From Desulfobulbaceae bacterium UBA5123 (GTDB taxonomy: Bacteria > Desulfobacterota > Desulfobulbia > Desulfobulbales > UBA5123): a DNA stretch of 19,038 nucleotides. Location: assembly GCA_002415465.1 (NCBI GenBank), contig DHYT01000086.1, positions 2,833 to 21,870 of the forward strand. The letters are read 5' to 3'. The translations under genes were made by a program, and so were the position numbers. Below are positions 1-7,588 of the stretch, piece after piece. The notes beneath the pieces were generated by a model. That model made no database searches. It had not been told where the DNA came from and saw nothing but the letters and a program-made list of their open reading frames with translations. How positions within the stretch are numbered: the stretch's first letter is position 1; every line of letters starts with the position of its first letter.

Positions 1-2
1 CG

Positions 3-1940
3 ATGAACGCCATCATCGGCATGAACCAGCAGGCGCTGAAAACCCCGCTCAACCAGCAGCAGCGATACTATCTGAAAACGGTGCAGGATTCCGCCAACGC
101 CCTGCTCGGGCTGCTCAACGACATCCTGGATTTCTCCAAGATGGAAGCGGGACAGCTGGCCATCGAGGCGGCCAGTTTCGATCTCAGGCAATCCGTGGAG
201 TCAACGGTGCAGACCCTGGCCGCCAAGGCTCACGAAAAGGGGCTTGAACTGTTCTGCCACCTGCCGGCGACAGTGCCCGCCGCCCTGATCGGCGATCCGC
301 TGCGCTTGCGGCAGATCCTGCTCAACCTGGTCGGCAACGCCATCAAATTCACCGAAAAGGGCCATGTCGCCGTGACCATTGAACCCACCGCGGCAACCGA
401 CAGCAACGTCACCCTGCGCTTCCTGATCAGCGATACCGGCATCGGCATTGCCCCGGCGCAACGGGAAACCATCTTTGAACGCTTTACCCAGGTGGACAAC
501 AGCGTTTCCCGCGACTACAGCGGCACCGGCCTGGGGCTCGCCATCTGCAAACGGCTCGTCGAGTTGATGGGCGGCAACCTTCGGCTTGTCGACCCCGATC
601 CCGCGACCCAGGGCAGCACCTTTCTGTTCGAAATCAGCTTCCCCCTGGACGCGGTCCCCGCCCAGCCCCTGCTCTTTCAGGACCCGGAACCGCAGACCTC
701 GCCGGTCCTGATCGTGGACAACCACCCCCTGGGCCGCCGCATCCTGCGCGAAACCTTCACCGCGTGGGGCTTCCCGGCAATCACCGCCGACGATGAAAAC
801 ACCGCGCTCGCCGAACTGCTCCGCGCCGAGCAGGAAGGTCGGCCGTTCCGGCTCCTGATCGTCGACCGCGTCCCGAGTGGCGTCGCCGACCTCTCGCTGC
901 CGACGGCAATGGCGGGCAAGCTTGCCAAACCGCCGGCGGTCATCGCGATGTTGGCGACCAACGACAAGATCGTTTGCGGCGAGTGCGCGCGCCGCGGCAT
1001 CGATTTCTGCGTCACCAAGCCGATCACCCGCAAGGCCCTGGCCGAGGTGGTTCAGTCGATCCTCGCCGGCAAGGGCTGCCACGCCGACCGGCATCGCGCC
1101 CTGACCGCGGCCGGCGAGAAGCGGCTGAGCCGCAATCCGCTGCGGCTGCTGCTGGTGGAAGACACCCCGGTCAACCGCGAACTGGCGCAGATGATCCTCG
1201 AGGAGGCGGGCCACGCCGTCGTCCCGGCGGGCAACGGCATTGAGGCGCTGGAGGCGCTGGCCGGAGAAGCCTTCGATCTGGTGCTCATGGATGTGCAGAT
1301 GCCACGCATGGACGGACTGACCGCCACCGCCATCATCCGGCAATGCGAGGGGGGAGAGGCCGCGGAGGTGGTCGATTGCCCGCCCACGCTGGCCGCGCGG
1401 CTCAAGGAAAAGCTTGCCGGCGGCCGGATTCCGGTGCTGGCGATGACCGCGCATGCGATGGTCGGCGACCGCGAACGGTGTCTGGCGGCCGGCATGGACG
1501 GCTACATCACCAAGCCGTTCCAGCCCGAAGACATCTTCGCGGTCATCGAAAAACACGCGCAGGCGACGCACCCCAAAACCGCAGGCGACAACACGGCCGG
1601 CAAGGGAAACGGCATCCCCCCCGCCACCGAGGAGGCCGCCCGCGCGCACCTGCACGCCGCCTATCATCTCGCCCCGGACAAGGTCGACATCCTGCTGCAA
1701 GCCTCCCACGCGCAAATTGCCGAGCGGCTGACGGCGGCGGAGCAGGGGCTGAACGACAACAACATGGGAGAGGTGATCATGGCCGTGCATGGCCTGGTGG
1801 GGGTCCTCGGCAACCTGGGCTTTACCGAGTGGGCGCAGCTGGCCCGCGCCATCGAACAGGCGGGGAAGAGCGGCGGCGACAACAAGCTTCTCCGCGAGCA
1901 GCTCTCCGCCCTCTGGGCGGGGATCTCGCCGCTGCTCTAA
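3..1940 (+). CDS. Hybrid sensor histidine kinase, 5'-truncated by window edge (HisKA-HATPase-REC-REC-HPt)
   Basis: This is the C-terminal 645 residues of a membrane or cytosolic phosphorelay kinase. The first visible residues (MNAIIGM) normally sit just after the H-box, so the phospho-accepting His and all sensor domains lie upstream; the Met at position 3 is not the true start. Visible domains are the end of HisKA (1-50) and HATPase_c (95-215; N-box Asn112, G1 DTGIGI at 144, F-box IFERF, G2 GTGLGLA at 174). A degenerate receiver follows (236-350; Asp239, phospho-Asp288, Lys339, with Leu where the conserved Thr/Ser should be). A canonical receiver (381-515; Glu386/Asp387, Asp430, Lys504) carries an extra segment of about 30 residues before beta-4. 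A C-terminal HPt domain has its His at 596. It is convergent with the sigma-54 regulator 15 bp away, which could be its partner, but the sequence does not prove this. Confidence 0.93.
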   Translation: MNAIIGMNQQALKTPLNQQQRYYLKTVQDSANALLGLLNDILDFSKMEAGQLAIEAASFDLRQSVESTVQTLAAKAHEKGLELFCHLPATVPAALIGDPLRLRQILLNLVGNAIKFTEKGHVAVTIEPTAATDSNVTLRFLISDTGIGIAPAQRETIFERFTQVDNSVSRDYSGTGLGLAICKRLVELMGGNLRLVDPDPATQGSTFLFEISFPLDAVPAQPLLFQDPEPQTSPVLIVDNHPLGRRILRETFTAWGFPAITADDENTALAELLRAEQEGRPFRLLIVDRVPSGVADLSLPTAMAGKLAKPPAVIAMLATNDKIVCGECARRGIDFCVTKPITRKALAEVVQSILAGKGCHADRHRALTAAGEKRLSRNPLRLLLVEDTPVNRELAQMILEEAGHAVVPAGNGIEALEALAGEAFDLVLMDVQMPRMDGLTATAIIRQCEGGEAAEVVDCPPTLAARLKEKLAGGRIPVLAMTAHAMVGDRERCLAAGMDGYITKPFQPEDIFAVIEKHAQATHPKTAGDNTAGKGNGIPPATEEAARAHLHAAYHLAPDKVDILLQASHAQIAERLTAAEQGLNDNNMGEVIMAVHGLVGVLGNLGFTEWAQLARAIEQAGKSGGDNKLLREQLSALWAGISPLL

Positions 1941-1955
1941 CAAGAGCGCGCCGGG

Positions 1956-3371
1956 TTAGCGCTCCCTCTCCGGCGACGCCAGCCCGTATTCCTTGATCTT
2001 GTACAACAGGGCCGGGATGCTGATCTCGAGCAACGCCGCCGCCCTGGTCTTGTTGCCGCCGGTTTCGGCAAGCGCCCGCGCGATGAGCTGCCGCTCCATG
2101 GCTTTGCAGTTCTTCTTGATCGAATAGCCGGCCGGCTGGAAACGCCCGCCCTCCCGCGCGCCGGCAGGGTCGGCGAGCTCCGCCGGCAGATCACGGGCGG
2201 TCAGGGCGGGGCCGTCGGCCAGGGCCATGCAGCGCTCGACGACGTTTTCCAGTTCGCGGACATTGCCCGGCCAGTCGTAGGCCAACAACCGCTGCAGGCA
2301 GTCCGGCTCCATCCGCGCCACATTCAACCCCATCCGCCGATTGTACTTCTTGAGGAAATGCGCGGCCAGCAGGGGGATATCCTCCTTGCGCTCGCGTAAC
2401 GGCGGCACCGCGATGGGCAGGACGTTGATCCGGTAGTAGAGATCCTCGCGGAAGCGGCCGGCCGCCACCTCGGCCTTGAGATTCCTGGCGGTGGCGGCGA
2501 TGATCCGCACATCCAGCTTGATGGAACGGCTGTCGCCAAGGGGACGGATTTCCTCCTCCTGCAGGGCTCGCAGCAGTTTGACCTGCAGGGCCAGCGGCAG
2601 CTCGGCGATCTCGTCCAGAAACAGGGTGCCGCCGTTGGCCTCCTCGAACAACCCCTTGCGGGCGCGATGGGCGTCGGTAAAGGCGCCCTTGGCGTGCCCG
2701 AACAACTCGCTTTCGAGAAGATTGGCGGGGATGCCGCCGCAGTTGATGCTGATCAGCGGCCGGTTCTTGCGATTGCTGTTGTAATGGATGGCGCGGGTGA
2801 TGAGTTCCTTGCCGGTGCCGGACTCCCCGGTGATCAGCACCGTGGTGTGATAGTCGGCGATCTTGCCGATGGTGGCGAAGATGTCGGTCATCACCCGGCT
2901 CTTGGCAACGATGTTGCCGAAGAGATAACGATCCCGCAGCTCCTCCCGCAGCAGCACATTATCCCGCTCCAGCCGATGCTTCGCCGCCACCTTCTGCAGG
3001 GTGAGCAGCACCTCTTCCTCGGACCGGAAGGGCTTGGCGATGAAATCGCTGGCCCCCAGCCGGAAGGCCCGCACCACGTTCTCCATGTCGCCGTAAGCGG
3101 AAACCACCGTCGCCGGCACCTGCAGCCCCCTGGCCTGCACCGCCTCCAGCAGGGCCAGACCGTCCATCTCCGGCATATTGATGTCGGTGATCAGATGGTC
3201 GAAGGGCTGGCCTTCAAGCATGGCCAGCGCCTCCCGGCCGTCCCTGGCCAATGTCACCCGATAGCCGTTGCCGGTCAGGAGATCGTTGAGCATGCCCCTG
3301 AGCATGGGGTCGTCATCGACGACCAGCACCCGGTCAGCCCCGCTCTCCGCCTGTCCGCTTCCCTTTTCCAC
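1956..3371 (-). CDS. Sigma-54-dependent response regulator, NtrC family (REC-AAA+-Fis)
   Basis: This 471-aa cytosolic transcription activator should, when phosphorylated, hydrolyse ATP to open sigma-54 promoters. The receiver (14-125) has the acidic pocket Asp19/Asp20, phospho-Asp63 in ITDINMPEMDG and Lys113. The AAA+ domain (150-385) has Walker A GESGTGKE (182-189), Walker B GGTLFLDE (247-254) and a GAFTDA loop (229-234) in place of the classic GAFTGA. A C-terminal Fis-type helix-turn-helix lies at about 425-466. The start is a GTG at 3371 preceded by a GGGGAT-like ribosome site. It lies 27 bp after the prepilin peptidase on the same strand, so the two are probably co-transcribed; this hints at pilus or surface regulation (PilR-like), but the targets are unknown. 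Confidence 0.95.
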   Translation of the reverse strand: MEKGSGQAESGADRVLVVDDDPMLRGMLNDLLTGNGYRVTLARDGREALAMLEGQPFDHLITDINMPEMDGLALLEAVQARGLQVPATVVSAYGDMENVVRAFRLGASDFIAKPFRSEEEVLLTLQKVAAKHRLERDNVLLREELRDRYLFGNIVAKSRVMTDIFATIGKIADYHTTVLITGESGTGKELITRAIHYNSNRKNRPLISINCGGIPANLLESELFGHAKGAFTDAHRARKGLFEEANGGTLFLDEIAELPLALQVKLLRALQEEEIRPLGDSRSIKLDVRIIAATARNLKAEVAAGRFREDLYYRINVLPIAVPPLRERKEDIPLLAAHFLKKYNRRMGLNVARMEPDCLQRLLAYDWPGNVRELENVVERCMALADGPALTARDLPAELADPAGAREGGRFQPAGYSIKKNCKAMERQLIARALAETGGNKTRAAALLEISIPALLYKIKEYGLASPERER

Positions 3372-3398
3372 GCCATCCCCCGTGCCGGCCGGCAGCCG

Positions 3399-4178
3399 CT
3401 AGGCTACACGCAGCCAGAGTACGAGCATCTCCAGGATTTGTTCCCGGAAGAAGAGATACAACAACGCCCCCACCGACAGAAACGGCCCGTAGGGGATCAT
3501 GGTCTTGCCGCCCTGCCGCTGCCGGATCATCAGCCCAAGGCCGGCCAGACTGCCCAGCACCGAGCTGCTGAAGACCACGAACGGCAGGGATTGCCAGCCG
3601 AGGAAGGCGCCGATCATCGCCAGCAGCTTGATATCGCCGCCGCCCATTCCCACCCGCCTGGTCAGGAGGTAGTAGCCCAAGGCGATGCCGTACAGGATCC
3701 CGCCGCCGATGAGGATTCCCAGCCCCGCGTCCCGCCAGGAGACCAAGGGGCTGACAAAGGAGGCGGCAAAGCCGATGGCGATGCCGGGCAGCGAGATGAG
3801 GTCCGGGATCAGCTGATGCTTGAGATCGATGAAGATCACCGCCAACAGGGCGGCGACAAAGAGGAAATAGATGCCGAAGGCGGGGCTCAGGCCAAACCGG
3901 CGGAAGAGGGCCAGCGCCAGCAACGCCATCGCCGTCTCCACCAGCGGATACTGCCAGGAGATCGTCGCCCGGCAGGTGCGGCAACGGCCGCCAAGGAAGA
4001 TAAAACTGAACACCGGCACGTTCTCGTACCAGCGCAGCGGCGTCCGGCATCGCGGGCAATGCGACGGCGGCAGCACGATGGAGGCGTTCTCGTCGGGGAG
4101 GCGGAGAATGACCACATTGAGAAAGCTGCCGACCAGCGCGCCAAGGAGGAGAACAAGAAAAGCAAGGGGAGAGAACAT
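3399..4178 (-). CDS. pilD: Type IV prepilin peptidase / N-methyltransferase (A24 family)
   Basis: This 259-aa inner-membrane aspartyl protease should cleave type IV prepilin or type II pseudopilin leaders and methylate the new N-terminus. From M1 at 4178 the protein begins with a hydrophobic segment and the GSFLNVVILRLP signature (17-28). A cytoplasmic loop has two CxxC pairs (Cys41/44, Cys66/69), followed by the two catalytic aspartates, Asp118 in IDLKHQLIPD and Asp182 in GGGDIKLLA, within several membrane helices. The same frame is open 16 codons further upstream, but family N-termini match the ATG at 4178; its ribosome site is weak (GGAT). It leads a two-gene operon with the sigma-54 regulator. 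A hairpin with a short T-tract sits in its leader. No pilin genes are visible here. Confidence 0.95.
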   Translation of the reverse strand: MFSPLAFLVLLLGALVGSFLNVVILRLPDENASIVLPPSHCPRCRTPLRWYENVPVFSFIFLGGRCRTCRATISWQYPLVETAMALLALALFRRFGLSPAFGIYFLFVAALLAVIFIDLKHQLIPDLISLPGIAIGFAASFVSPLVSWRDAGLGILIGGGILYGIALGYYLLTRRVGMGGGDIKLLAMIGAFLGWQSLPFVVFSSSVLGSLAGLGLMIRQRQGGKTMIPYGPFLSVGALLYLFFREQILEMLVLWLRVA

Positions 4179-4203
4179 GCCCGATCCATGAAAACTGTGA
4201 TAA

Positions 4204-4229
4204 AAGTTGCGGACAGAAGCCCGCAACTT
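4204..4229 (-). terminator. Hairpin plus T-tract in the prepilin peptidase leader (possible attenuator)
   Basis: A perfect 9-bp inverted repeat (AAGTTGCGG at 4204-4212 and CCGCAACTT at 4221-4229) encloses an 8-nt loop. Read on the minus strand, the stem is followed by TTTT and ends 25 bp upstream of the peptidase start. The neighbouring gene on the other side is divergent, so no upstream minus-strand transcript needs terminating here. Attenuation of pilD, or blocking of stray transcription, is inferred. Confidence 0.45.
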
Positions 4230-4480
4230 GGTTATGTATCAGTGGTCGAAAAGAGGGTATGGTGATTGCCGGAATTTGGCGGCCGCCCCCCGGTCCGGTT
4301 GCAATGTAACGGAAAAAACTGCATGATGTACTATACAGTCTTATGGACTCTTTTGCACTCTTCCCCTCTCTTTTGCGAGGCCGCGCCGCGCATGAGGGCA
4401 TTGCCGCCACAACCCGCAGATCATGAAACAAGGGCCTGGCTTGCGGCACTAGGCAGACAAGCCTTTCTGGAGAGTGTACG
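4230..4480. other. Divergent intergenic region between the prepilin peptidase and the 4481 gene
   Basis: This region between divergently transcribed genes must hold promoters for both directions, but no convincing -35/-10 or -24/-12 pair was found. A 72-codon plus-strand frame (TTG at 4266, ATG options at 4324 and 4392) ends at 4484, overlapping the next start by 4 nt. It has no recognisable similarity or domain and is best treated as possible but unsupported. Confidence 0.4.
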
Positions 4481-5698
4481 TTGATTTTATCCATAGATGA
4501 ATCGATCCAGCGCCTGAAGGCGGAGATCCTTGCCCAGGACTGGCGGCTGTCGCCGCGGCGGCTGGATTCCATCGAGGCCGCGTTCGCCTGTCTGAAGACA
4601 CGCTTCAAAACCCGCAAGGGCATGCTGGCCATCCTGGCCATGGCGGAAAGCGTGGTCGTCTACATGAAGAAGCGGCAGGAAACGCCGCCGGAGACCATCG
4701 ATTTCCTTAAGGAAACCATGGCCCATATCGTCAGCCTGTACGAGGAGCGCGACTACAACCCCGAACACGAGGAAGAGCTTTTCCGGCGGATATTCAAGCG
4801 CTACAGCAGCCTCAAGCAGAAGGTGCAGGACAGCCGGGAGCGTCCCGCCGAGGCGGAAGACAGGCAAGAGGCCGCCGAGCCGCCGGCCGCCGCCATGCCC
4901 GCCCCGGCAGGCGCGGAAACGGCCCCCCCGAGCCAGCCGGGGGAAGCGGCCAGGGCAAGCTATGCGACGGAGCAGTTGTTGAGCCGCCTGCGGCTGATCC
5001 TGAGCAGAAAAGACGGCTCCACCACCGCCCTGCAACGATTTCTCGAAGAGACGGTGGCGCTCGCCGGCGGCGGCGAACCCATCACCACCGGCCGCCTCCG
5101 CGCCATTCTAGACCAGATGGCCATGCGGCCGCAGGACGCTACGGCCGCGCCATCCGAACCGCCCGCGACAGGCGGCGGCCAGAAAAAACATGAACCGGTG
5201 GCCTGCGAGGAAACGCCGGTCCGGCGGCTCGTCATCGGCACGACGCAGCTGCTGGTGCCGGAAGAACAGATCGCCCTGATCCGGCCGCTCAAGGCGGGCA
5301 AGCTCTCCCCGTACCTGCGGTCCGGCCGGATCGGCCTCGTCGATTTCTCCCGCCTGATGCAGGGGCTGGCCGTTCAGTTTTCCGGGCCGCTGGCGGCGAT
5401 GAAAGACCGGCAGCTGAAAAAGCTGGCCCTGCCGGTGATCACCCCGCAGGGGCTGGGGCTGCCGGAACTGCCCGATGAACAGGCGACCGGGGTGCTGGTA
5501 CTCAGCCACGACAACTGGCACGGCGCGGTTTTTTGCTCCTCCATCGCCGACCAGGCTTCGGGGATGATCAAATTCCGCAAGGGGAAAAACGGCGATATCG
5601 CCGGCACCGCCTGGCTGGTGGAAGGGGATGCCCTGCCGCTCCTGAATGTGGCGGAATTCCTGAGGCGCGAAGGTTTTTTAACCATGGTCGCGGAGTAA
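4481..5698 (+). CDS. Hypothetical protein with helical N-domain and degenerate CheW-like C-domain
   Basis: This is a 405-aa soluble protein with no gene name I recognise. Residues 1-118 are charged and helical, including a stretch (47-64) that is hydrophobic but not a clear membrane span. An Ala/Pro/Glu-rich linker (119-160), a second helical patch (161-215) and another Pro-rich linker (220-245) follow. Residues 249-398 resemble a decayed CheW/SH3-like scaffold: a beta-rich start at TTQLLVPEEQIALI and a closing pattern, IAGTAWLVEGDALPLLNVAEFL, similar to the end of CheW domains. The start is TTG at 4481 with GGAG eight bases upstream, and no better ATG exists. It heads a closely spaced plus-strand operon and precedes a PilZ gene by 26 bp, which suggests chemotaxis-like or c-di-GMP-linked signalling. 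That role is inferred. Confidence 0.8.
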   Translation: MILSIDESIQRLKAEILAQDWRLSPRRLDSIEAAFACLKTRFKTRKGMLAILAMAESVVVYMKKRQETPPETIDFLKETMAHIVSLYEERDYNPEHEEELFRRIFKRYSSLKQKVQDSRERPAEAEDRQEAAEPPAAAMPAPAGAETAPPSQPGEAARASYATEQLLSRLRLILSRKDGSTTALQRFLEETVALAGGGEPITTGRLRAILDQMAMRPQDATAAPSEPPATGGGQKKHEPVACEETPVRRLVIGTTQLLVPEEQIALIRPLKAGKLSPYLRSGRIGLVDFSRLMQGLAVQFSGPLAAMKDRQLKKLALPVITPQGLGLPELPDEQATGVLVLSHDNWHGAVFCSSIADQASGMIKFRKGKNGDIAGTAWLVEGDALPLLNVAEFLRREGFLTMVAE

Positions 5699-5724
5699 AC
5701 CCCTCCGCGACAAGAGGACTCACG

Positions 5725-6096
5725 ATGGCTGCAGAAAAAAGACACAACACCAGGGTACCGTTCCATACCACGATCACCGTCCGTTTCCACGACCGAACCT
5801 ACGAACATTGCGAAACCCAGGATTTGAGCCTCAAGGGGGTCTTTGTCAAGGGAGTGACCGGCCCCCGCGCCAAGGGTGACCGCTGCGAGCTTTCGCTGCA
5901 CCTGAGCGGCACCTCCAGCGACCTTGCCCTGCAGATGAGCGGCGAGGTGGTGCGCGTACGCGAGGGCGGCGTCGGTCTGCACTTCAATGAAATCGACCTG
6001 GACAGCTTTTACCACCTGAAGAACATCATCTATTACAACAGCACCGACCCGGATGCACTCGGCGACGAACTCGCCGACGACAACGCCCAGGGCTGA
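5725..6096 (+). CDS. PilZ-domain protein (c-di-GMP receptor candidate)
   Basis: This 123-aa cytosolic single-domain protein has both PilZ c-di-GMP signature elements: RxxxR at Arg6-Arg10 (RHNTR) and the D/NxSxxG motif at 33-38 (DLSLKG). A beta-barrel pattern then runs to about residue 95, ending in a helix. PilZ proteins bind cyclic di-GMP and pass the signal to motility, pilus or polysaccharide machinery. The ATG at 5725 follows an AAGAGG ribosome site, and the frame is open upstream only through non-conserved sequence. It lies 26 bp after the CheW-like gene and 33 bp before the thiamine-binding gene, so it sits inside an operon. Confidence 0.9.
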   Translation: MAAEKRHNTRVPFHTTITVRFHDRTYEHCETQDLSLKGVFVKGVTGPRAKGDRCELSLHLSGTSSDLALQMSGEVVRVREGGVGLHFNEIDLDSFYHLKNIIYYNSTDPDALGDELADDNAQG

Positions 6097-6129
6097 GACA
6101 AAAGTCCCAGGGAAGAAGGACGAAGCGCC

Positions 6130-6429
6130 ATGGCCCTCCTCCAGATCACCGTCGTTCCGCTCGGCACGGCCACCACCAGTGTCGGCGACCATGTCGCGGC
6201 CATGCAGCGGATGCTGGCCGCCGAGGAGATCCCCTTCCGGCTCCATGACATGGGCACCATCATCGAGGGCGAGATTCCAAGGCTTTTGGAGCTCGCGGCC
6301 AGGCTGCACGAAATCCCCTTTGCCGGCGGCGCGCAACGGGTCATGACCCAGATCGTCATCGACGACCGCCGGGACAGGCGGATCGCTCTCGGCGACAAGC
6401 AGGCGGCGGTCCGCCGCCGATTAGCCTGA
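6130..6429 (+). CDS. MTH1187 family thiamine-binding protein (DUF77)
   Basis: This 99-aa protein has the compact ferredoxin-like fold pattern of the MTH1187/YkoF-like family, which binds thiamine or related ligands and forms tetramers. The family is recognisable from the N-terminal LLQITVVPLGT strand, the VGDHVAAM helix, the central HDMGTIIEGEI segment and the late QIVIDDRRDR strand. Full length is typical (about 100 residues). The ATG at 6130 has AAGGA about ten bases upstream. It sits mid-operon between PilZ and the CxxC mini-protein. The cellular role is poorly defined even for characterised relatives, and no link to thiamine biosynthesis genes is visible here. Confidence 0.88.
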   Translation: MALLQITVVPLGTATTSVGDHVAAMQRMLAAEEIPFRLHDMGTIIEGEIPRLLELAARLHEIPFAGGAQRVMTQIVIDDRRDRRIALGDKQAAVRRRLA

Positions 6430-6473
6430 TACGCCGCCGCGCATATCATTCGACCGCAGAAAGGTTTAGCCGC

Positions 6474-6647
6474 ATGTCAGAAAATCGCAAGCCGGGACGC
6501 AAACCCGACCAAACCATCGATAAGGCCCCGCTCTGGCTGAGCCTCTTCTTTCTGGCGCTGCTGCTGATCGGCATCGCCATCGACGAACCGGGCCGGGTTC
6601 TCGAACAGGCGCGCCAGATCTGCCTGAGCTGCATCGGGGTCGGCTGA
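6474..6647 (+). CDS. CD1871A-like CxxC-motif small membrane protein (57 aa)
   Basis: This is a small protein with a charged N-terminus (residues 1-19, many Lys/Arg), one membrane helix (about 20-36, rich in Leu/Phe/Ile), an acidic/polar stretch, and a C-terminal CLSCIGVG motif with Cys50 and Cys53. That arrangement, ending in C-x-x-C-I-G-(I/V)-G, matches the CD1871A family of tiny CxxC proteins. ATG 6474 follows an AAAGG site. Its stop overlaps the polyferredoxin start by one base (TGATG), which implies translational coupling. Family members often accompany membrane iron-sulfur proteins. The CxxC could bind a metal or cofactor or act in electron transfer, but this is untested inference. Confidence 0.82.
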   Translation: MSENRKPGRKPDQTIDKAPLWLSLFFLALLLIGIAIDEPGRVLEQARQICLSCIGVG

Positions 6648-7546
6648 TGGAGTTTGTACGCAAATGGGTGCAGACCGTCGCCGGTTTCCTGATGAACGGC
6701 TACTGGCTCTTCCCGTGGACCCGCAACATCTACCAGGGGCCGCTGAAGGTGCTCTGCGCCCCCGGCCTCAACTGCTACTCCTGCCCGGCCGCCACCACCT
6801 GCTGTCCGCTGGGCGCCCTGCAGCAACTGCTGGGCGGCGTGCGCCTCGCCATCGCCTCCGGCCAGTATTTCTTCGGCTGGTACATAGTCGGGGCCATGGG
6901 GCTCATGGGCGGCTTCCTCGGGCGGATGATCTGCGGCTGGGCCTGCCCCTTCGGCTTTTGCCAGGAACTCCTGCACAAGCTTCCCTCGCCCAAGTTCGAG
7001 ATCCCGCGCGGCCTGCGCCACCTGAAGTTTGCGATCCTGCTCCTCTTCGTCATCCTCCTGCCGCTGCTGGCGGTGGATGAATTCGGTCTCGGCTCGCCGT
7101 GGTTCTGCAAATACATCTGCCCGGCCGGCACCCTTGAGGCGGGCGTCCCCCTGCTCATCCTGCAACCCGGCCTGCGGGAAACCATCGGCTTTCTCTTTTT
7201 CAGTAAATTTGTTATCATGACTGCATTTATAGCTTGGGCAGTGATGGCGAGCAGACCGTTCTGCCGGGTGGCCTGCCCGCTGGGCGCGTTCTACGCCCTG
7301 TTCGGCAAGGTCCGGGCCGTTCGCCTCCGTCTGGACGCGCACAAGTGCACCAACTGCAACGCCTGTCATCAGGTTTGCCCCATGGGGGTCAAATTCAACG
7401 AGTCCCCCGACGACACCGAGTGCATCGCATGCCTGGCCTGCATGCATCAGGCCTGTAAGTTTGACGCCATCTCCCTCGAATTCTGCGGGCTGCCGCTCAC
7501 CGGCGCCCGTGGCAAACGCCTCGCCGCGACGGAAAAGACCGGCTAA
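6647..7546 (+). CDS. Membrane-bound 4Fe-4S polyferredoxin (NapH/YccM-like)
   Basis: This 299-aa inner-membrane electron-transfer protein has a Cys-rich N-terminal loop (Cys37, 43, 46, 52, 53). Membrane helices lie at about 75-95, 127-143 and 180-200, and CxxxCP-type motifs occur at 96-101 and 206-211, a hallmark of NapH/CcoG/YccM-like proteins. A C-terminal pair of cluster motifs follows: Cys234/237/240/244 (classic) and Cys259/262/265/270, where the last spacing is four residues instead of the usual three. Such proteins pass electrons between quinol or ferredoxin pools and redox enzymes. The start overlaps the stop of the CxxC mini-protein, so the two are probably made together. No partner reductase catalytic subunit is encoded nearby, so the electron acceptor is unknown. 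Confidence 0.9.
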   Translation: MEFVRKWVQTVAGFLMNGYWLFPWTRNIYQGPLKVLCAPGLNCYSCPAATTCCPLGALQQLLGGVRLAIASGQYFFGWYIVGAMGLMGGFLGRMICGWACPFGFCQELLHKLPSPKFEIPRGLRHLKFAILLLFVILLPLLAVDEFGLGSPWFCKYICPAGTLEAGVPLLILQPGLRETIGFLFFSKFVIMTAFIAWAVMASRPFCRVACPLGAFYALFGKVRAVRLRLDAHKCTNCNACHQVCPMGVKFNESPDDTECIACLACMHQACKFDAISLEFCGLPLTGARGKRLAATEKTG

Positions 7547-7588
7547 TCCGTTGCACACCACGCAGGCAACATCAGCAGGAGGAATACA

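Noticed and set aside
201..1943. Long minus-strand open frame (580 codons) opposite the histidine kinase
   Set aside because: GC-rich shadow frame; low-complexity His/Arg/Gly composition, no domains, while the plus strand has clear kinase motifs.
1944..1964. GAGCGC/GCGCTC hairpin between the convergent kinase and regulator genes
   Set aside because: Only six base pairs with a 9-nt loop and no T-tract; too weak to call a terminator.
2667..4265. Long plus-strand open frame (532 codons) across the regulator and prepilin peptidase
   Set aside because: Antisense to two genes with full catalytic motifs; composition typical of a codon-bias shadow.
4266..4484. 72-codon frame ending with a 4-nt overlap to the 4481 gene
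   Set aside because: TTG start, no recognisable family and atypical composition; the overlap alone is not enough.
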